A program made the position numbers and the translations under genes. A stretch of 64,000 bases of DNA from Acidobacteriota bacterium. GTDB lineage: Bacteria > Acidobacteriota > Terriglobia > Acidiferrales > UBA7541. Below the pieces are notes generated by a model that was not told the DNA's origin, searched no databases, and saw only the letters and a program-made list of their open reading frames with translations. Each line of letters starts with the position of its first letter. Within the stretch, counting starts at the first letter, position 1. Positions 47,622-56,860 of this stretch are shown here, one piece after another. The stretch covers positions 1 to 64,000 of the forward strand of contig QHYI01000143.1 of NCBI GenBank assembly GCA_003223245.1. The letters run 5' to 3'.

Positions 47622-50600
47622 GTGATTCGCTGGTTTGGCGTTTTTCCGCTTGCGCTTGTCGCCGTGTTTGCTTTGATTCCCTGCCATCCCGCCGCGGCGC
47701 AGCAGATTTCCGAATCCACTTACCAGGAAATGCGCTGGCGCATGATCGGCCCCACGCGCGGCGGCCGGACCCGCGCAGCTTGCGGCGTGCCGAGCGAGCC
47801 CAATGTGTTTTACATGGGCGCGGTCAACGGCGGCGTCTGGAAGTCGGACGATTACGGCCGCACGTGGAATCCCATCTTTGACGGTGAACCTACGCAATCG
47901 ATCGGAGCCATTGCCGTGGCGCCTTCCGATCCCAACATTATTTATGTCGGGAGCGGCGAAGGTTTGGCGCGGCCCGATCTTTCCGTGGGCGACGGCGTTT
48001 ACAAATCCAGCGACGCCGGAAAAACCTGGACGCATCTTGGCTTAGAAGATTCGCAGGGCATTCCGGCGCTCGCCGTTGATCCCCGCAACCCCAATCGCGT
48101 TTTCGCCGCAGCGCTTGGGCATCCGTATGGCGCGAATGAAGAGCGCGGCATCTATCTTTCGACCGATGGCGGGCAAAATTGGCAGAAAGTTCTTTCGAAG
48201 GGCGCTGATGTCGGCGGATCGGATGTTGAAATCGATCCTTCGAATCCCGACATCGTCTACGCTTCGCTGTGGGAGGTGCGGCTGGGTCCTTGGGAAGACG
48301 GCAATCAATACAGCGGCAGCGGTGGCGGGCTTTTCAAATCCATCGACGGCGGGAAAACCTGGCGGGCGCTCGCCAACGGTTTGCCGAAAGGCATTATTCA
48401 AGTGGATGTGGCCGTTGCGGCAAGCCAGCCAAGCCGCCTTTACGCCTCCGTAGCCACTACCGAGCCGAGCGTCGGGATTTACCGCTCCGATGACGCTGGA
48501 GAAAACTGGACGCGCATCACCACCGATCCGCGGCCGGCATTGCGCATCGGAGGCGGCGATCTGCCCGTGCCGCGCGTTGATCCGAAAAATCCGGACGTGG
48601 TTTACAGCGCCAGCATTGTGACGATGCGTTCGACCGATGGCGGCAAGACTTGGACGAGCCTCCGCGGCGCGCCGGGCGGCGATGATTATCAAAATCTTTG
48701 GATCAATCCGAATTTTCCCAACATTATTCTGCTGGTCAGCGACCAGGGCGCGCTTGTCAGCGTCAACTCCGGACAGACGTGGAGTTCCTGGTACAACCAG
48801 CCCACAGGCCAGCTCTATCACGTGGCTACTACGAATTCCTTCCCTTACTTGGTGTGCAGCGGGCAGCAGGACAGCGGCTCGGTATGTGTTTCAAGCCGCG
48901 GCAAAGACGGCGAGATCACGTTTCGCGACTGGCATCCCGTGGGCATCATTGAGTACGGTTATGCCGCGCCCGATCCGCTCCATCCGGACATTGTTTATGG
49001 CGCGGGCCGGCGAGAAGTTTCCAAATATTCCATTTCCACAGGAGAGTTCCTGAACGTTACGCCTGTTCCCGCAGCTGATCCCAAAGTGCGCGCCGACCGC
49101 ACGCAGCCGTGTCTTTTTTCGCCGGTTGATCCTCACATCCTCTACACGACTACGAATTTCCTTTATAAGACCAGCGATGGCGGACAAACGTGGCAGACGA
49201 TGAGTCCTGATCTGGCGCGTGAGCATGGGTCGATTCCGGCGAGCCTTGGCGACAAAGCAGCCCAGGATTCCAACGCCAAAAAAATTCGCGGGGTCATCTA
49301 CGCGCTGGCCCCTTCGTTCAAGAACGTAAACACCATCTGGGCGGGCACGGACGATGGCTTGCTCTGGGTCACACGCGACGGCGGCGCGAACTGGAAAAAC
49401 ATTACGCCGCCGGACATCATTCCCTGGAGCAAAGTCACGCAGCTTGCCGCTTCGCATTTCGATGACCAGACCGCTTACGCTTCCGTTAGCCGTTTTCGCA
49501 TCGACGATCTCCGCCCTTACATTTATCGCACGCACGACGGCGGGAAGAGCTGGCAGCCGATCACGACCGGGCTGCCTGATAACGCGCCGGTCAATAGTGT
49601 GCGAGAAGATCCCGTGCGCAAGGGCCTGCTTTTTGCGGCTACCGAAACGAGCGTATGGGTCTCGTTCGATGATGGCGACCACTGGCAATCGCTGCAGCTC
49701 AATCTCCCGCACACTTCCATGCGCGACCTGTGGATTCACGATGACGATTTGATTGTGGCTACCCACGGGCGTTCGTTCTGGGTTCAGGACGACATTTCGC
49801 CGTTGCGGCAGGTCAGCGAATCCATGGCCAAAGCCGATGTGCATCTTTTCAAGCCGGCGGTCACTTATCGCCTACGGCGCGATACCAATACGGACACGCC
49901 CATTCCGCCCGACGAGCCCACGGCGCAGAATCCCCCCGTTGGCGCAATGATTGATTATTTCCTTCTGCAGCCTACGACTTCTCCTGCCCTGCTAGAAATT
50001 CTCGACAGCCAAGGCAAGGTGGTCCGCAAATTTTCGAGCGAAGACAAACCCGAGCCTACCCCGGAAGAGCTCGCCAAAGAGTTGATCCCGCGCTATTGGA
50101 TTGCCATCCCCAAGATACTCTCTACTGCCGCGGGGATGCACCGCTGGGTGTGGGACCTGCGCTATCCTTCGCCGCGAGCTACGCGCACGGAATATCCGAT
50201 CTCGGCCGTTCCCGGCGACACGCCGCGGTCGCCCGAGGGCCCAATGGCCGTTCCGGGGCAATACACCGTCCGCCTCACCGTTACTGGACAAACCTTCAGC
50301 GAGCCCCTCGTCGTAAAGATGGATCCTCGCGTGGAAGCCTCTCGGGAAGATCTGGCGCTGGAATTCCAGAAAGAGCAGCTTCTGGCGAGAATGATGACGC
50401 AAAACACGGAGGCGATCACCGAAGCTCGCGGCCTGCGCGAGCAGCTTCAGAAGCTGACTGGCAAGAGCCCGGCAGAGGCAACGGGTAGAAACCCTGCGAA
50501 CCTATCCTGGGAGAAAATCTCCGGCCCCCTTGCTGAGGCGGTCGCAAGCTTCGACAAGAAACTGATGGCCATCCTCGGTGGCGGGGGAGGCGCTGGAGGC

Positions 50601-50885
50601 TTTGGGGCGGCGGCTTCGCCTTCATCGACGCTGAGCCGCACGGGAGCCATGATCGGCGCGCTCTATGGCGAAATTGACCGCGCCGACGCGGCTCCTACGG
50701 AGGCCCAGATTGCCGCCATCGACACGGCGGAAAGGGATTTCTCCGCTACCCTCAAGCTCTGGAAAGACTTCCAGGCCAGGGACCTCCCCGCCCTTAACCG
50801 ACAGCTGAAGTCGGCTGGCGTTGCCGAACTCCAACTGGCCACCCCTCCACCCCCCTCAGGAGACGACGGCGGACAGGTCGAATGA
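47622..50885 (+). CDS. Very large secreted Asp-box (BNR/sortilin-like) propeller protein
   Basis: About 1087 residues from the GTG at 47622, which has a GGAGGT ribosome-binding site. The track start lies 27 codons upstream. The signal peptide is FPLALVAVFALIPCHPAAAQ. About eleven Asp-box-like motifs can be counted, among them SDDYGRTW, SSDAGKTW, STDGGQNW, SIDGGKTW, STDGGKTW and TSDGGQTW. These mark two stacked beta-propellers. The C-terminal 250 residues are helical with a Gly-rich GGGGGAGGFGAAASP linker. Asp-box proteins include sialidases and sortilins, but no catalytic residues were identified. It probably binds or turns over glycans or peptides outside the cell. Confidence 0.82.
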   Translation: MIRWFGVFPLALVAVFALIPCHPAAAQQISESTYQEMRWRMIGPTRGGRTRAACGVPSEPNVFYMGAVNGGVWKSDDYGRTWNPIFDGEPTQSIGAIAVAPSDPNIIYVGSGEGLARPDLSVGDGVYKSSDAGKTWTHLGLEDSQGIPALAVDPRNPNRVFAAALGHPYGANEERGIYLSTDGGQNWQKVLSKGADVGGSDVEIDPSNPDIVYASLWEVRLGPWEDGNQYSGSGGGLFKSIDGGKTWRALANGLPKGIIQVDVAVAASQPSRLYASVATTEPSVGIYRSDDAGENWTRITTDPRPALRIGGGDLPVPRVDPKNPDVVYSASIVTMRSTDGGKTWTSLRGAPGGDDYQNLWINPNFPNIILLVSDQGALVSVNSGQTWSSWYNQPTGQLYHVATTNSFPYLVCSGQQDSGSVCVSSRGKDGEITFRDWHPVGIIEYGYAAPDPLHPDIVYGAGRREVSKYSISTGEFLNVTPVPAADPKVRADRTQPCLFSPVDPHILYTTTNFLYKTSDGGQTWQTMSPDLAREHGSIPASLGDKAAQDSNAKKIRGVIYALAPSFKNVNTIWAGTDDGLLWVTRDGGANWKNITPPDIIPWSKVTQLAASHFDDQTAYASVSRFRIDDLRPYIYRTHDGGKSWQPITTGLPDNAPVNSVREDPVRKGLLFAATETSVWVSFDDGDHWQSLQLNLPHTSMRDLWIHDDDLIVATHGRSFWVQDDISPLRQVSESMAKADVHLFKPAVTYRLRRDTNTDTPIPPDEPTAQNPPVGAMIDYFLLQPTTSPALLEILDSQGKVVRKFSSEDKPEPTPEELAKELIPRYWIAIPKILSTAAGMHRWVWDLRYPSPRATRTEYPISAVPGDTPRSPEGPMAVPGQYTVRLTVTGQTFSEPLVVKMDPRVEASREDLALEFQKEQLLARMMTQNTEAITEARGLREQLQKLTGKSPAEATGRNPANLSWEKISGPLAEAVASFDKKLMAILGGGGGAGGFGAAASPSSTLSRTGAMIGALYGEIDRADAAPTEAQIAAIDTAERDFSATLKLWKDFQARDLPALNRQLKSAGVAELQLATPPPPSGDDGGQVE

Positions 50886-51144
50886 GTCCGGCCTCAAAGG
50901 GCTGCTGATAAAGAGTCTTTCAGGACAGGGAGGGCCGAGGCACCGCTCATTTGCAAAATCCGCTGGCCATGAGGCCAGAAAAGTGCTATAGGAGCTACAC
51001 CGTAAACCCACATCCAAGTTAGGGTTTATCCCTGCTTGTTGCAGCCCATGGTGGGATGATACGGAAGATAGGAAGCAGCAAGACCGGCAGAAAATCCAAA
51101 AGGAGCCCTATAGCCTGGAGCCTCCTGGCCCCACGGAGACCACG

Positions 51145-51702
51145 GTGTCTCGGAAAGACGCGCTCTGGATTGCAGGGTCTGCAGGAGTAACGCTTCTGGC
51201 GTTGACGTTTCTCCTGAATACTAGAGTTTTGTTCAAGGGCTTGCTTAAGGGACAGCCGCGAACGTGGAACCGAGGCACGGTCAGCGCGGGATATGTTGGA
51301 AGCCAGCTCCGAGAAATCGACAAAACGCATTCTTCCCTCATTATTTCCTACGATCTGGAGAACGACACGGATTCCGACTATCGGTTAGCCGATGGTCCCG
51401 GTGTGGTTATTTTGAGCAAGCTGAAATCCGACGGCAGCTATAGCCAGGAGCAACCGATACGGCTCGCCTATCCCGTGTTTTTGCCGGCAAGGCAGCACGC
51501 GCGGTTGGCCGTCGAAATTACCCAGCCGTTTGACTGGCCCGGGGAAGAGGACTCTGGGTACCTCGACAGGATGAGAAATTTTGTGAAGCAGCGGCTGGAA
51601 AACGTGGGGGAGTTTGTTCTCTTCGATCAGACGAACCACTGGCAACTCGAGCTCCCGAGCGGCTGGGAACAGCTTCAGGACATGTCCCAAGCGAGCGATT
51701 GA
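51145..51702 (+). CDS. Membrane-anchored hypothetical protein
   Basis: 185 residues from the GTG at 51145. One N-terminal transmembrane segment (ALWIAGSAGVTLLALTFLL) anchors a periplasmic domain with a beta-strand pattern (SLIISYDLENDTDSDYRLAD). No catalytic or family motif is recognised. It lies about 40 bases before the PilZ-TonB fusion gene on the same strand, so they may be co-transcribed. Confidence 0.6.
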   Translation: MSRKDALWIAGSAGVTLLALTFLLNTRVLFKGLLKGQPRTWNRGTVSAGYVGSQLREIDKTHSSLIISYDLENDTDSDYRLADGPGVVILSKLKSDGSYSQEQPIRLAYPVFLPARQHARLAVEITQPFDWPGEEDSGYLDRMRNFVKQRLENVGEFVLFDQTNHWQLELPSGWEQLQDMSQASD

Positions 51703-51743
51703 TGCGGCGCACGAAAATCAGAAACCAAGCAGAGTGCTGAGCC

Positions 51744-53243
51744 ATGTCATCCTTACCGGCAATTTCGAAGGACACGACAAACCCGGGGGAGCGGCGCGGC
51801 CTCCCAAGAGAAGCCTTCAACCACTATGTCGTGCTGGTGTTTTTCGGCGAAGACAATTGGGGCAAGCTCACGAATATGAGCGAAAAGGGCATGGCTTTTG
51901 AGTTTTCCCGGTTGCCGTCTCTGCACGAGAAGGTCACCTTCACTTTTCAGGTCATGGGCTGCATGCCGATGCCGCGCGACGTAAGCGTTTTAGGTGAATC
52001 GCTCGAAGCGGCAGGCGAAATCATGTGGCTTCGTGAGTTTGAGAGAATTGCCGGAGTGCAATTCGTGAACCTGGCCGAAGGAAGGCGAGAACAAATCCGG
52101 CAATGGCTCTCATCGGAAACGGCTACGAACACGCTTACCTCGACGGTTGAAGGCAAGACAAACGAGCCGATGAAAGCAACGGAGTCGCTTGCTCCGTTGA
52201 CCCCTCTGACGCCCGCATTGGGACCCGTGAGCACGATACCTGTCAAAGAACCTCCCTCGGACGTGGACACTCCGGAAGTCACTGTGGAATTGGAGGAAAA
52301 GCGGGAATCAGCGCTAGCCGAGGAAATGCCCGACGTGGCGTCGCCCGTCTTGGCTGGCCGCGGCGAAGTATTCGAATTGCAGCCAGATACGAAGTCCTCT
52401 GCCCAGTCGCATCCCTCCGTGGCGCGATTGACGTTCCTGGTGGTAGCGGGTTGTCTGGTGGCGTTTGTTGTGACCGCAGGCGTAAGGATTTTCATGGCTC
52501 GAAGGGCCCCTTCCGCCGACGCTGCGGAAACCGCCCCGGCGCCGACAGTAGCGGTAAAAGAAGCGCCAGTGATACCCGCGCTTTCCTCCGCAGAGAGCGC
52601 ACCGCCTTTCCAGGTGGAAGTGGTGGACGCCAACGGCAAGCGCTGGATGCTGTGGTTTGTTCGCAACCCTTCCCAGCACCCCGACAATCAACTTGCTCCC
52701 AAGCGAACAGAGTCTGCGGACCTCTCTGCATCTGCAGGGGCTAAAAAGAGCAAGGAAACGGGGCAACAGGAGGAGCCCCCATCGCCAAGCCTATTTACGC
52801 TCGAGGCTCCCAACCTCAATCGCCCGGCGAGCAATGGCTCTGCGGCCACCGATTCATCGGCGGAAGCGCCGGCCATTCAAACAGGGATGACGGTTCCGCA
52901 GGGGGAACCGATTGGCGGGGCGCTCAACAGCCACGTTGCACCCCCGGCCCCCGAGCCGCAAGCTCCCGTAGGCGGGATGGTTCAGCAGGCGCAGCTCATT
53001 CGCTCCGTACCGCCCCTTTATCCTGAGCTTGCAAAATCTACGCGCGTCAGTGGAGATGTCGTGGTAGATGCGCTTATCGATGCGAACGGCAAAGTGACAA
53101 CCGTTAAAGTGATCTCTGGCCCGGTTTTGTTGCAGCAGGCAGCCATCGAAACGGTCCGCCAGTGGAAGTACGAACCCGCGCGGTTAGACGGGCGGGCCGT
53201 GGCCATGCATGTCACGGTAACGGTGAAATTCCGCCTTAACTGA
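51744..53243 (+). CDS. PilZ-TM-TonB fusion protein
   Basis: 499 residues with an unusual domain order. Residues about 12-125 form a PilZ domain with an intact c-di-GMP signature, R18-GLP-R22 and N44-MSEKG (NxSxxG). A Pro/Glu-rich linker leads to one transmembrane helix (about 229-250). A long disordered Pro/Ala-rich periplasmic stretch ends in a TonB C-terminal domain (about 415-499). That domain carries IRSVPPLYPELAKS, GDVVVDALIDANGKV and AAIETVRQWKYEPARLDG. The topology fits a cytoplasmic c-di-GMP sensor coupled to a periplasmic TonB domain. A role in signalling, polarity or receptor energising is inference. A small membrane-anchored gene lies just upstream. Confidence 0.85.
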   Translation: MSSLPAISKDTTNPGERRGLPREAFNHYVVLVFFGEDNWGKLTNMSEKGMAFEFSRLPSLHEKVTFTFQVMGCMPMPRDVSVLGESLEAAGEIMWLREFERIAGVQFVNLAEGRREQIRQWLSSETATNTLTSTVEGKTNEPMKATESLAPLTPLTPALGPVSTIPVKEPPSDVDTPEVTVELEEKRESALAEEMPDVASPVLAGRGEVFELQPDTKSSAQSHPSVARLTFLVVAGCLVAFVVTAGVRIFMARRAPSADAAETAPAPTVAVKEAPVIPALSSAESAPPFQVEVVDANGKRWMLWFVRNPSQHPDNQLAPKRTESADLSASAGAKKSKETGQQEEPPSPSLFTLEAPNLNRPASNGSAATDSSAEAPAIQTGMTVPQGEPIGGALNSHVAPPAPEPQAPVGGMVQQAQLIRSVPPLYPELAKSTRVSGDVVVDALIDANGKVTTVKVISGPVLLQQAAIETVRQWKYEPARLDGRAVAMHVTVTVKFRLN

Positions 53244-53688
53244 TTCCCTACGATAAATTTCTCAGCGTCTTCTCAACGCGTCCCGCCGTTCCGGCGTAGG
53301 GATCGCCTGGGCTGTCGCATGCCATAAACTCTTTGGAGCTCGATTTTCCCGCTGCCGGGTTTGTCTTCATGCCCCGCGACAAAATCCCGAAAAGGATAGG
53401 GAGCAATCGCAATGCGCTCGCGCGCCGCTGTGGGGAAATTGCATGCGAGGCGCGTTTTGCGCCCCGAACGCCGCCCTCAAGTTCAGAGAGAGAAACGCGC
53501 CAGCCCCTCTGCCGCGCGCATCCCGCAGAAACCGTCTTCGAGTGCGGTGTCGCAAAGTCGCACCAGGCTAGCAAACGGTTGCTTCTCCTGCCAGCCGCGG
53601 CAGAGCCTCCCTTTCGCTGTCGGCCGGGTCCGCGGTGAGTTTCGTCCGGCAACCCCTGTGGCACAATACGATCGTGCGAACGGCATGG
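53244..53688. other. Intergenic, probable gene debris
   Basis: About 445 bases between the fusion gene and the cytochrome-peroxidase fossil. Long ORFs on both strands have no convincing domain or start. The adjacent fragments suggest this is also decayed coding sequence. Confidence 0.4.
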
Positions 53689-53820
53689 TTAGAGAACGCT
53701 CAAGAACGCCACAAGGTCCGGCTCTTCTTGCGTGGTCAAGATCAGGCCGAAGCGGTTTTCATAGAAATGCACGACATCCAGCAGCGTTTGCGCCGACCCG
53801 TTGTGAAAATAGGGGGCGCG
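53689..53820 (-). pseudogene. MauG/cytochrome c peroxidase-type protein, C-terminal fossil
   Basis: In one minus frame, APYFHNGSAQTLLDVVHFYE is followed by NRFGLILTTQEEPDL and a stop. This is the typical end of di-haem cytochrome c peroxidase and MauG-like proteins. Only about 44 codons remain, without the CxxCH haem sites. Upstream of it on the minus strand, similarity ends where a plus-strand TPR fragment begins, which indicates a rearrangement. Confidence 0.75.
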
Positions 53821-53859
53821 CGCAGCCAAGCCACGCGACTTTATGGGGAAGGACCTGCA

Positions 53860-54180
53860 TTTTGGATGGCGTTAACATACATCTACGGCCGGGCGGGCCA
53901 GTTGGAGCGGGCCCGACGCGAGATGGAAAAACTGGAAAACCTGAGCCGACAGGAGCCGTTGAACCCCGTTGTTTTGCTCTGGGCCCGTCTAGGTGTGGGC
54001 AACAAAGAGGAAGCGCTGGCGGACCTGGAGAGGGCTTACTCCCAGCGTTACAACGGCATGACATCCCTTACGGTCGAACCAGGGTTCGACCCGCTGCGCA
54101 GCGACCCGCGTTTTCAGGATTTGCTGCGGCGCGCGGGTCTGGCCGGCAGCGCCATGGGCAAAAGTACCCCCGCACCTTGA
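53860..54180 (+). pseudogene. TPR protein, C-terminal fragment
   Basis: About 105 codons with helical repeats (ALTYIYGRAGQLERARREME, then NPVVLLWARLGVGNKEEALA). The ending, EPGFDPLRSDPRFQDLLRRAGL, resembles the final repeats of acidobacterial TPR-containing regulators or kinases. The annotated frame runs upstream into unrelated (antisense cytochrome) sequence and has no ribosome-binding site. It is therefore read as a fragment rather than a complete gene. Confidence 0.6.
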
Positions 54181-54231
54181 TGGCGAATCCAAACTTTCGC
54201 TGACCTGTAAATCTATCATTAAGGATCACTG

Positions 54232-55617
54232 ATGCTTCGATCTGCTGGAATTCTTGTACTGTTCCTGTGGCTGCTGCCGCCAAGTATCACGGCCCAGGAA
54301 CCGAAGGCGCTACCCGAACCTGACGAGCGCTACAAGGCGGATATCCTGGCCGTGGTGGCGCATCCAGACGACGAAGCTGCGGTAACGCCGTATCTCGCGC
54401 GGGCACTCGATGAACACAAGCGGATTGCCGTGGTTTTCGGTACGCACGGGAGCAGCGGTGCGAACGAAGCCGGAGCAGAGCAAGCCGCGGCGCTCGGTGA
54501 TGTGCGCGAGATCGAGGCGCGCAATGCGTTGATGACGCTGGGCATCAACAGGGTGTGGTTTCTCAGCGGAAAAGACACGGCCACGCAGGACGTCTTAGTG
54601 TCGCTGGCGAATTGGGATCACGGGGAGACTCTGGAGCAAATGGTGCGGCTGGTTCGCTTGACGCGACCCGAAGTCATTCTCACGTTTCTTCCGGGAACGT
54701 TCATTGGCGAGGATCACGGTGACCACCAGGCTTCCGGCGTGCTGGCCACCGAAGCTTTCGATCTGGCGGGGAATCCGGCCGTGTTCCCCGAGCAAGTTTC
54801 CGGGCCGATGAAGCGGCTCGAACCGTTTCTCGAAAACCTGCGGCCATGGCAGGCCAAAAAGATTTACTACTTCCCGGACGCGGAGCGCAAAGATATCTTT
54901 CGCGGCAAAGGGCCTAGCTATTCGGTGAAGGAAATCTCTAAATTGAGCGGCAAGCCCTACTGGCGGATGGCGCTCGATGCCTTTCGCGCGCACCAGACAC
55001 AAGCGAAATCCTATCTCGATCGCATCGCCCAGATGGACGAAGCGCAGATCGAAAAAATGGCCACGTCGGACGGATGGGGAGAGGACCAACATTACGTGCT
55101 CGGCAAGTCTTTGGTTGGTGGAAGCGTGACCGGCGATATCTTTGAAGGCATCACGCCCGGCGCGATTCCCTTTGTTCGGCCGGAAGTTGCCCCACAGCCA
55201 GTGCAGCCAGATTTGTCGATCGAACTCGCTGGACCTTGGAGTTTTTATGCCGAATTCCGCCGCGCCCACGGCCTCACGAGTTTACCGCATCCCGAGCCGC
55301 CGGAGATCGCTCTGCAAGGACCCGGAACTCTCGTGATTCCGTTGTGGATGCGCAACCAAACCCCGAAAGCGCAGGAAGTCACCCGCTCTGCCGCGCTGCC
55401 GGCAGGATGGAGTGTGGAGAATGGCACGGGGGAATTCATGGTGGCGGCAAAACAAACGGCCGCTGCGCGCGTGGAAGTGAATTTGCCGGCCCCGCCGGAA
55501 AACAATACAAAGCAAGCGCAGACCGTGGAAGTCACGGTTCGTGCGGAAGCTAACGGTCAAGCGATTGGCGAAGCGAAACTGCGCGTGGAGTTGCGGAAGC
55601 GCGCGCTGCCACAATAG
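54232..55617 (+). CDS. Secreted PIG-L family deacetylase
   Basis: 461 residues with a signal peptide (AGILVLFLWLLPPSITA) and an AAGGATCACTG ribosome-binding site. The zinc motif AHPDDE (about 42-47) opens a Rossmann-like LmbE/PIG-L domain, followed by the metal-binding DHGDHQASG. These enzymes remove acetyl groups from N-acetylglucosamine-containing substrates. A C-terminal 150-residue beta-sandwich-like part (from about 330) with ARVEVNLPAPPEN strands follows. It is probably periplasmic, and the target is unknown. Confidence 0.9.
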   Translation: MLRSAGILVLFLWLLPPSITAQEPKALPEPDERYKADILAVVAHPDDEAAVTPYLARALDEHKRIAVVFGTHGSSGANEAGAEQAAALGDVREIEARNALMTLGINRVWFLSGKDTATQDVLVSLANWDHGETLEQMVRLVRLTRPEVILTFLPGTFIGEDHGDHQASGVLATEAFDLAGNPAVFPEQVSGPMKRLEPFLENLRPWQAKKIYYFPDAERKDIFRGKGPSYSVKEISKLSGKPYWRMALDAFRAHQTQAKSYLDRIAQMDEAQIEKMATSDGWGEDQHYVLGKSLVGGSVTGDIFEGITPGAIPFVRPEVAPQPVQPDLSIELAGPWSFYAEFRRAHGLTSLPHPEPPEIALQGPGTLVIPLWMRNQTPKAQEVTRSAALPAGWSVENGTGEFMVAAKQTAAARVEVNLPAPPENNTKQAQTVEVTVRAEANGQAIGEAKLRVELRKRALPQ

Positions 55618-55748
55618 CTCGACCTATCGTTCTGAGCGAATCCGACAAGCAGGGGCGAGGAATCGCAACCGAAACTCAAACACGGATTTGAGGTTGTGCG
55701 CCCTGCCTGCGGCAGGTAAGTATCGCGGGAAGGCACTCTTTCCCGCTC

Positions 55749-56603
55749 TCAGGATTTCTTTTCCCGCGCGCCTTCCACGGTTTCCCACGTGCTTTCCGGC
55801 AAGAGCAGCAGATCGTTGAATTCTCCCGCTCCCCGCAGCCATTGGGCGCCGTCAATCACGACGCATTCGCCGTTGATATACTCCGCCATGTCGCTAAGCA
55901 GGAAAGCGGCTAGATTGGCGAGTTCTTCGTGGCGTCCAAACCGCTTCATCGGGTGTTTCTCTTTGCTGTGTTCTTCGAATTGCTTCGAGGGCATCAGACG
56001 GGACCACGCTCCTTCGGTGGGAAAAGGTCCCGGAGCGATGGCGTTGATGCGAATGTCGTACTTGGCCCACTCCACGGCCAGCGACGTGGTCATGGCCAGC
56101 ACTCCCGCCTTGGCGCAGGCCGAAGGCACGACAAAGCCCGAACCACAGTTCGCCGCCGCGTAGGTGGTCACAATGTTCAACACATTTGCGCCGAGCTTTC
56201 GCGAGATCCAGCGCTTGGCGAAGGCTTGCGTGCAGTGAAACGACCCATTCAGCACGATGCCTACGACGGCATTAAATGCATTGGCGGACAGTTTTTCCGT
56301 GCGCGCGATGAAATTGCCGGCCGCGTTGTTCACGAGGGTGTTGATTTCGCCGAATTGCTGGTCTGCTTTAGCCGCCGCAGCTTCGACGGCGTGGTAATCG
56401 CGCACGTCGCAGGTAGCGTACGCGGCAGCTCCGCCAAACCTGAGAATTTCCTCGCACGTTTCGCGAAGCGGATCCTCACGCCGGCCGATAAGAAACAGCC
56501 GTGCTCCTAATTCGGCAAATCGCAAAGCCATGGAGCGCCCGAGTCCGGTGCCTCCGCCGGTGAGGAAGATCGCCCGGTCCTTGAGTAAGTCGCGCTGGAA
56601 CAC
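55749..56603 (-). CDS. 2,4-dienoyl-CoA reductase-like SDR oxidoreductase
   Basis: 284 residues from a GTG at 56603 with a strong GGGGGTGAAAC ribosome-binding site. The SDR nucleotide motif is FLTGGGTGLGRS. The family match is to peroxisomal/mitochondrial-type 2,4-dienoyl-CoA reductases, seen in VNNAAGNFIARTE, GSGFVVPSACAKAGVLAMTT, NAIAPGPFPTEGAWSRL and YINGECVVIDGAQWL. As in those enzymes, the usual SDR Tyr of YxxxK is Ser at the SACAK position while the Lys stays. It would act in unsaturated-fatty-acid degradation with NADPH. It lies 257 bases downstream of the polyketide cluster on the same strand. Confidence 0.88.
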   Translation of the reverse strand: MFQRDLLKDRAIFLTGGGTGLGRSMALRFAELGARLFLIGRREDPLRETCEEILRFGGAAAYATCDVRDYHAVEAAAAKADQQFGEINTLVNNAAGNFIARTEKLSANAFNAVVGIVLNGSFHCTQAFAKRWISRKLGANVLNIVTTYAAANCGSGFVVPSACAKAGVLAMTTSLAVEWAKYDIRINAIAPGPFPTEGAWSRLMPSKQFEEHSKEKHPMKRFGRHEELANLAAFLLSDMAEYINGECVVIDGAQWLRGAGEFNDLLLLPESTWETVEGAREKKS

Positions 56604-56860
56604 GTTTCACCCCCTTACGCGGGGAGCTTGAAGAATCACCCCGTTGGAAGCGAGATTCTAGATGATTCGAACGAAGCTGGCCCGCTTTTTCGAAAGCGCC
56701 CGCTGTGGCGGCGATTCAGAAGCCACCGTCGCCACCCTCCTTGTTCGTTGAAATCACGAGGCTTAGCAGCTTTCCTAGCGGCGCGCGATGGGAATTAGCG
56801 CGCGGGAATCCCCATGAGACGAGGGTCACAAATCGCGAAATCACGCGGGGTCAAACACCC
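56604..56860. other. Intergenic, no gene recognised
   Basis: About 257 bases separating the TPR gene from the SDR gene. No RNA or clear terminator was identified. Confidence 0.4.

Noticed and set aside
53635-54180. A complete 181-residue TPR protein
   Set aside because: The first 60 codons are the antisense of a recognisable cytochrome-peroxidase end, so the frame is a chance fusion.
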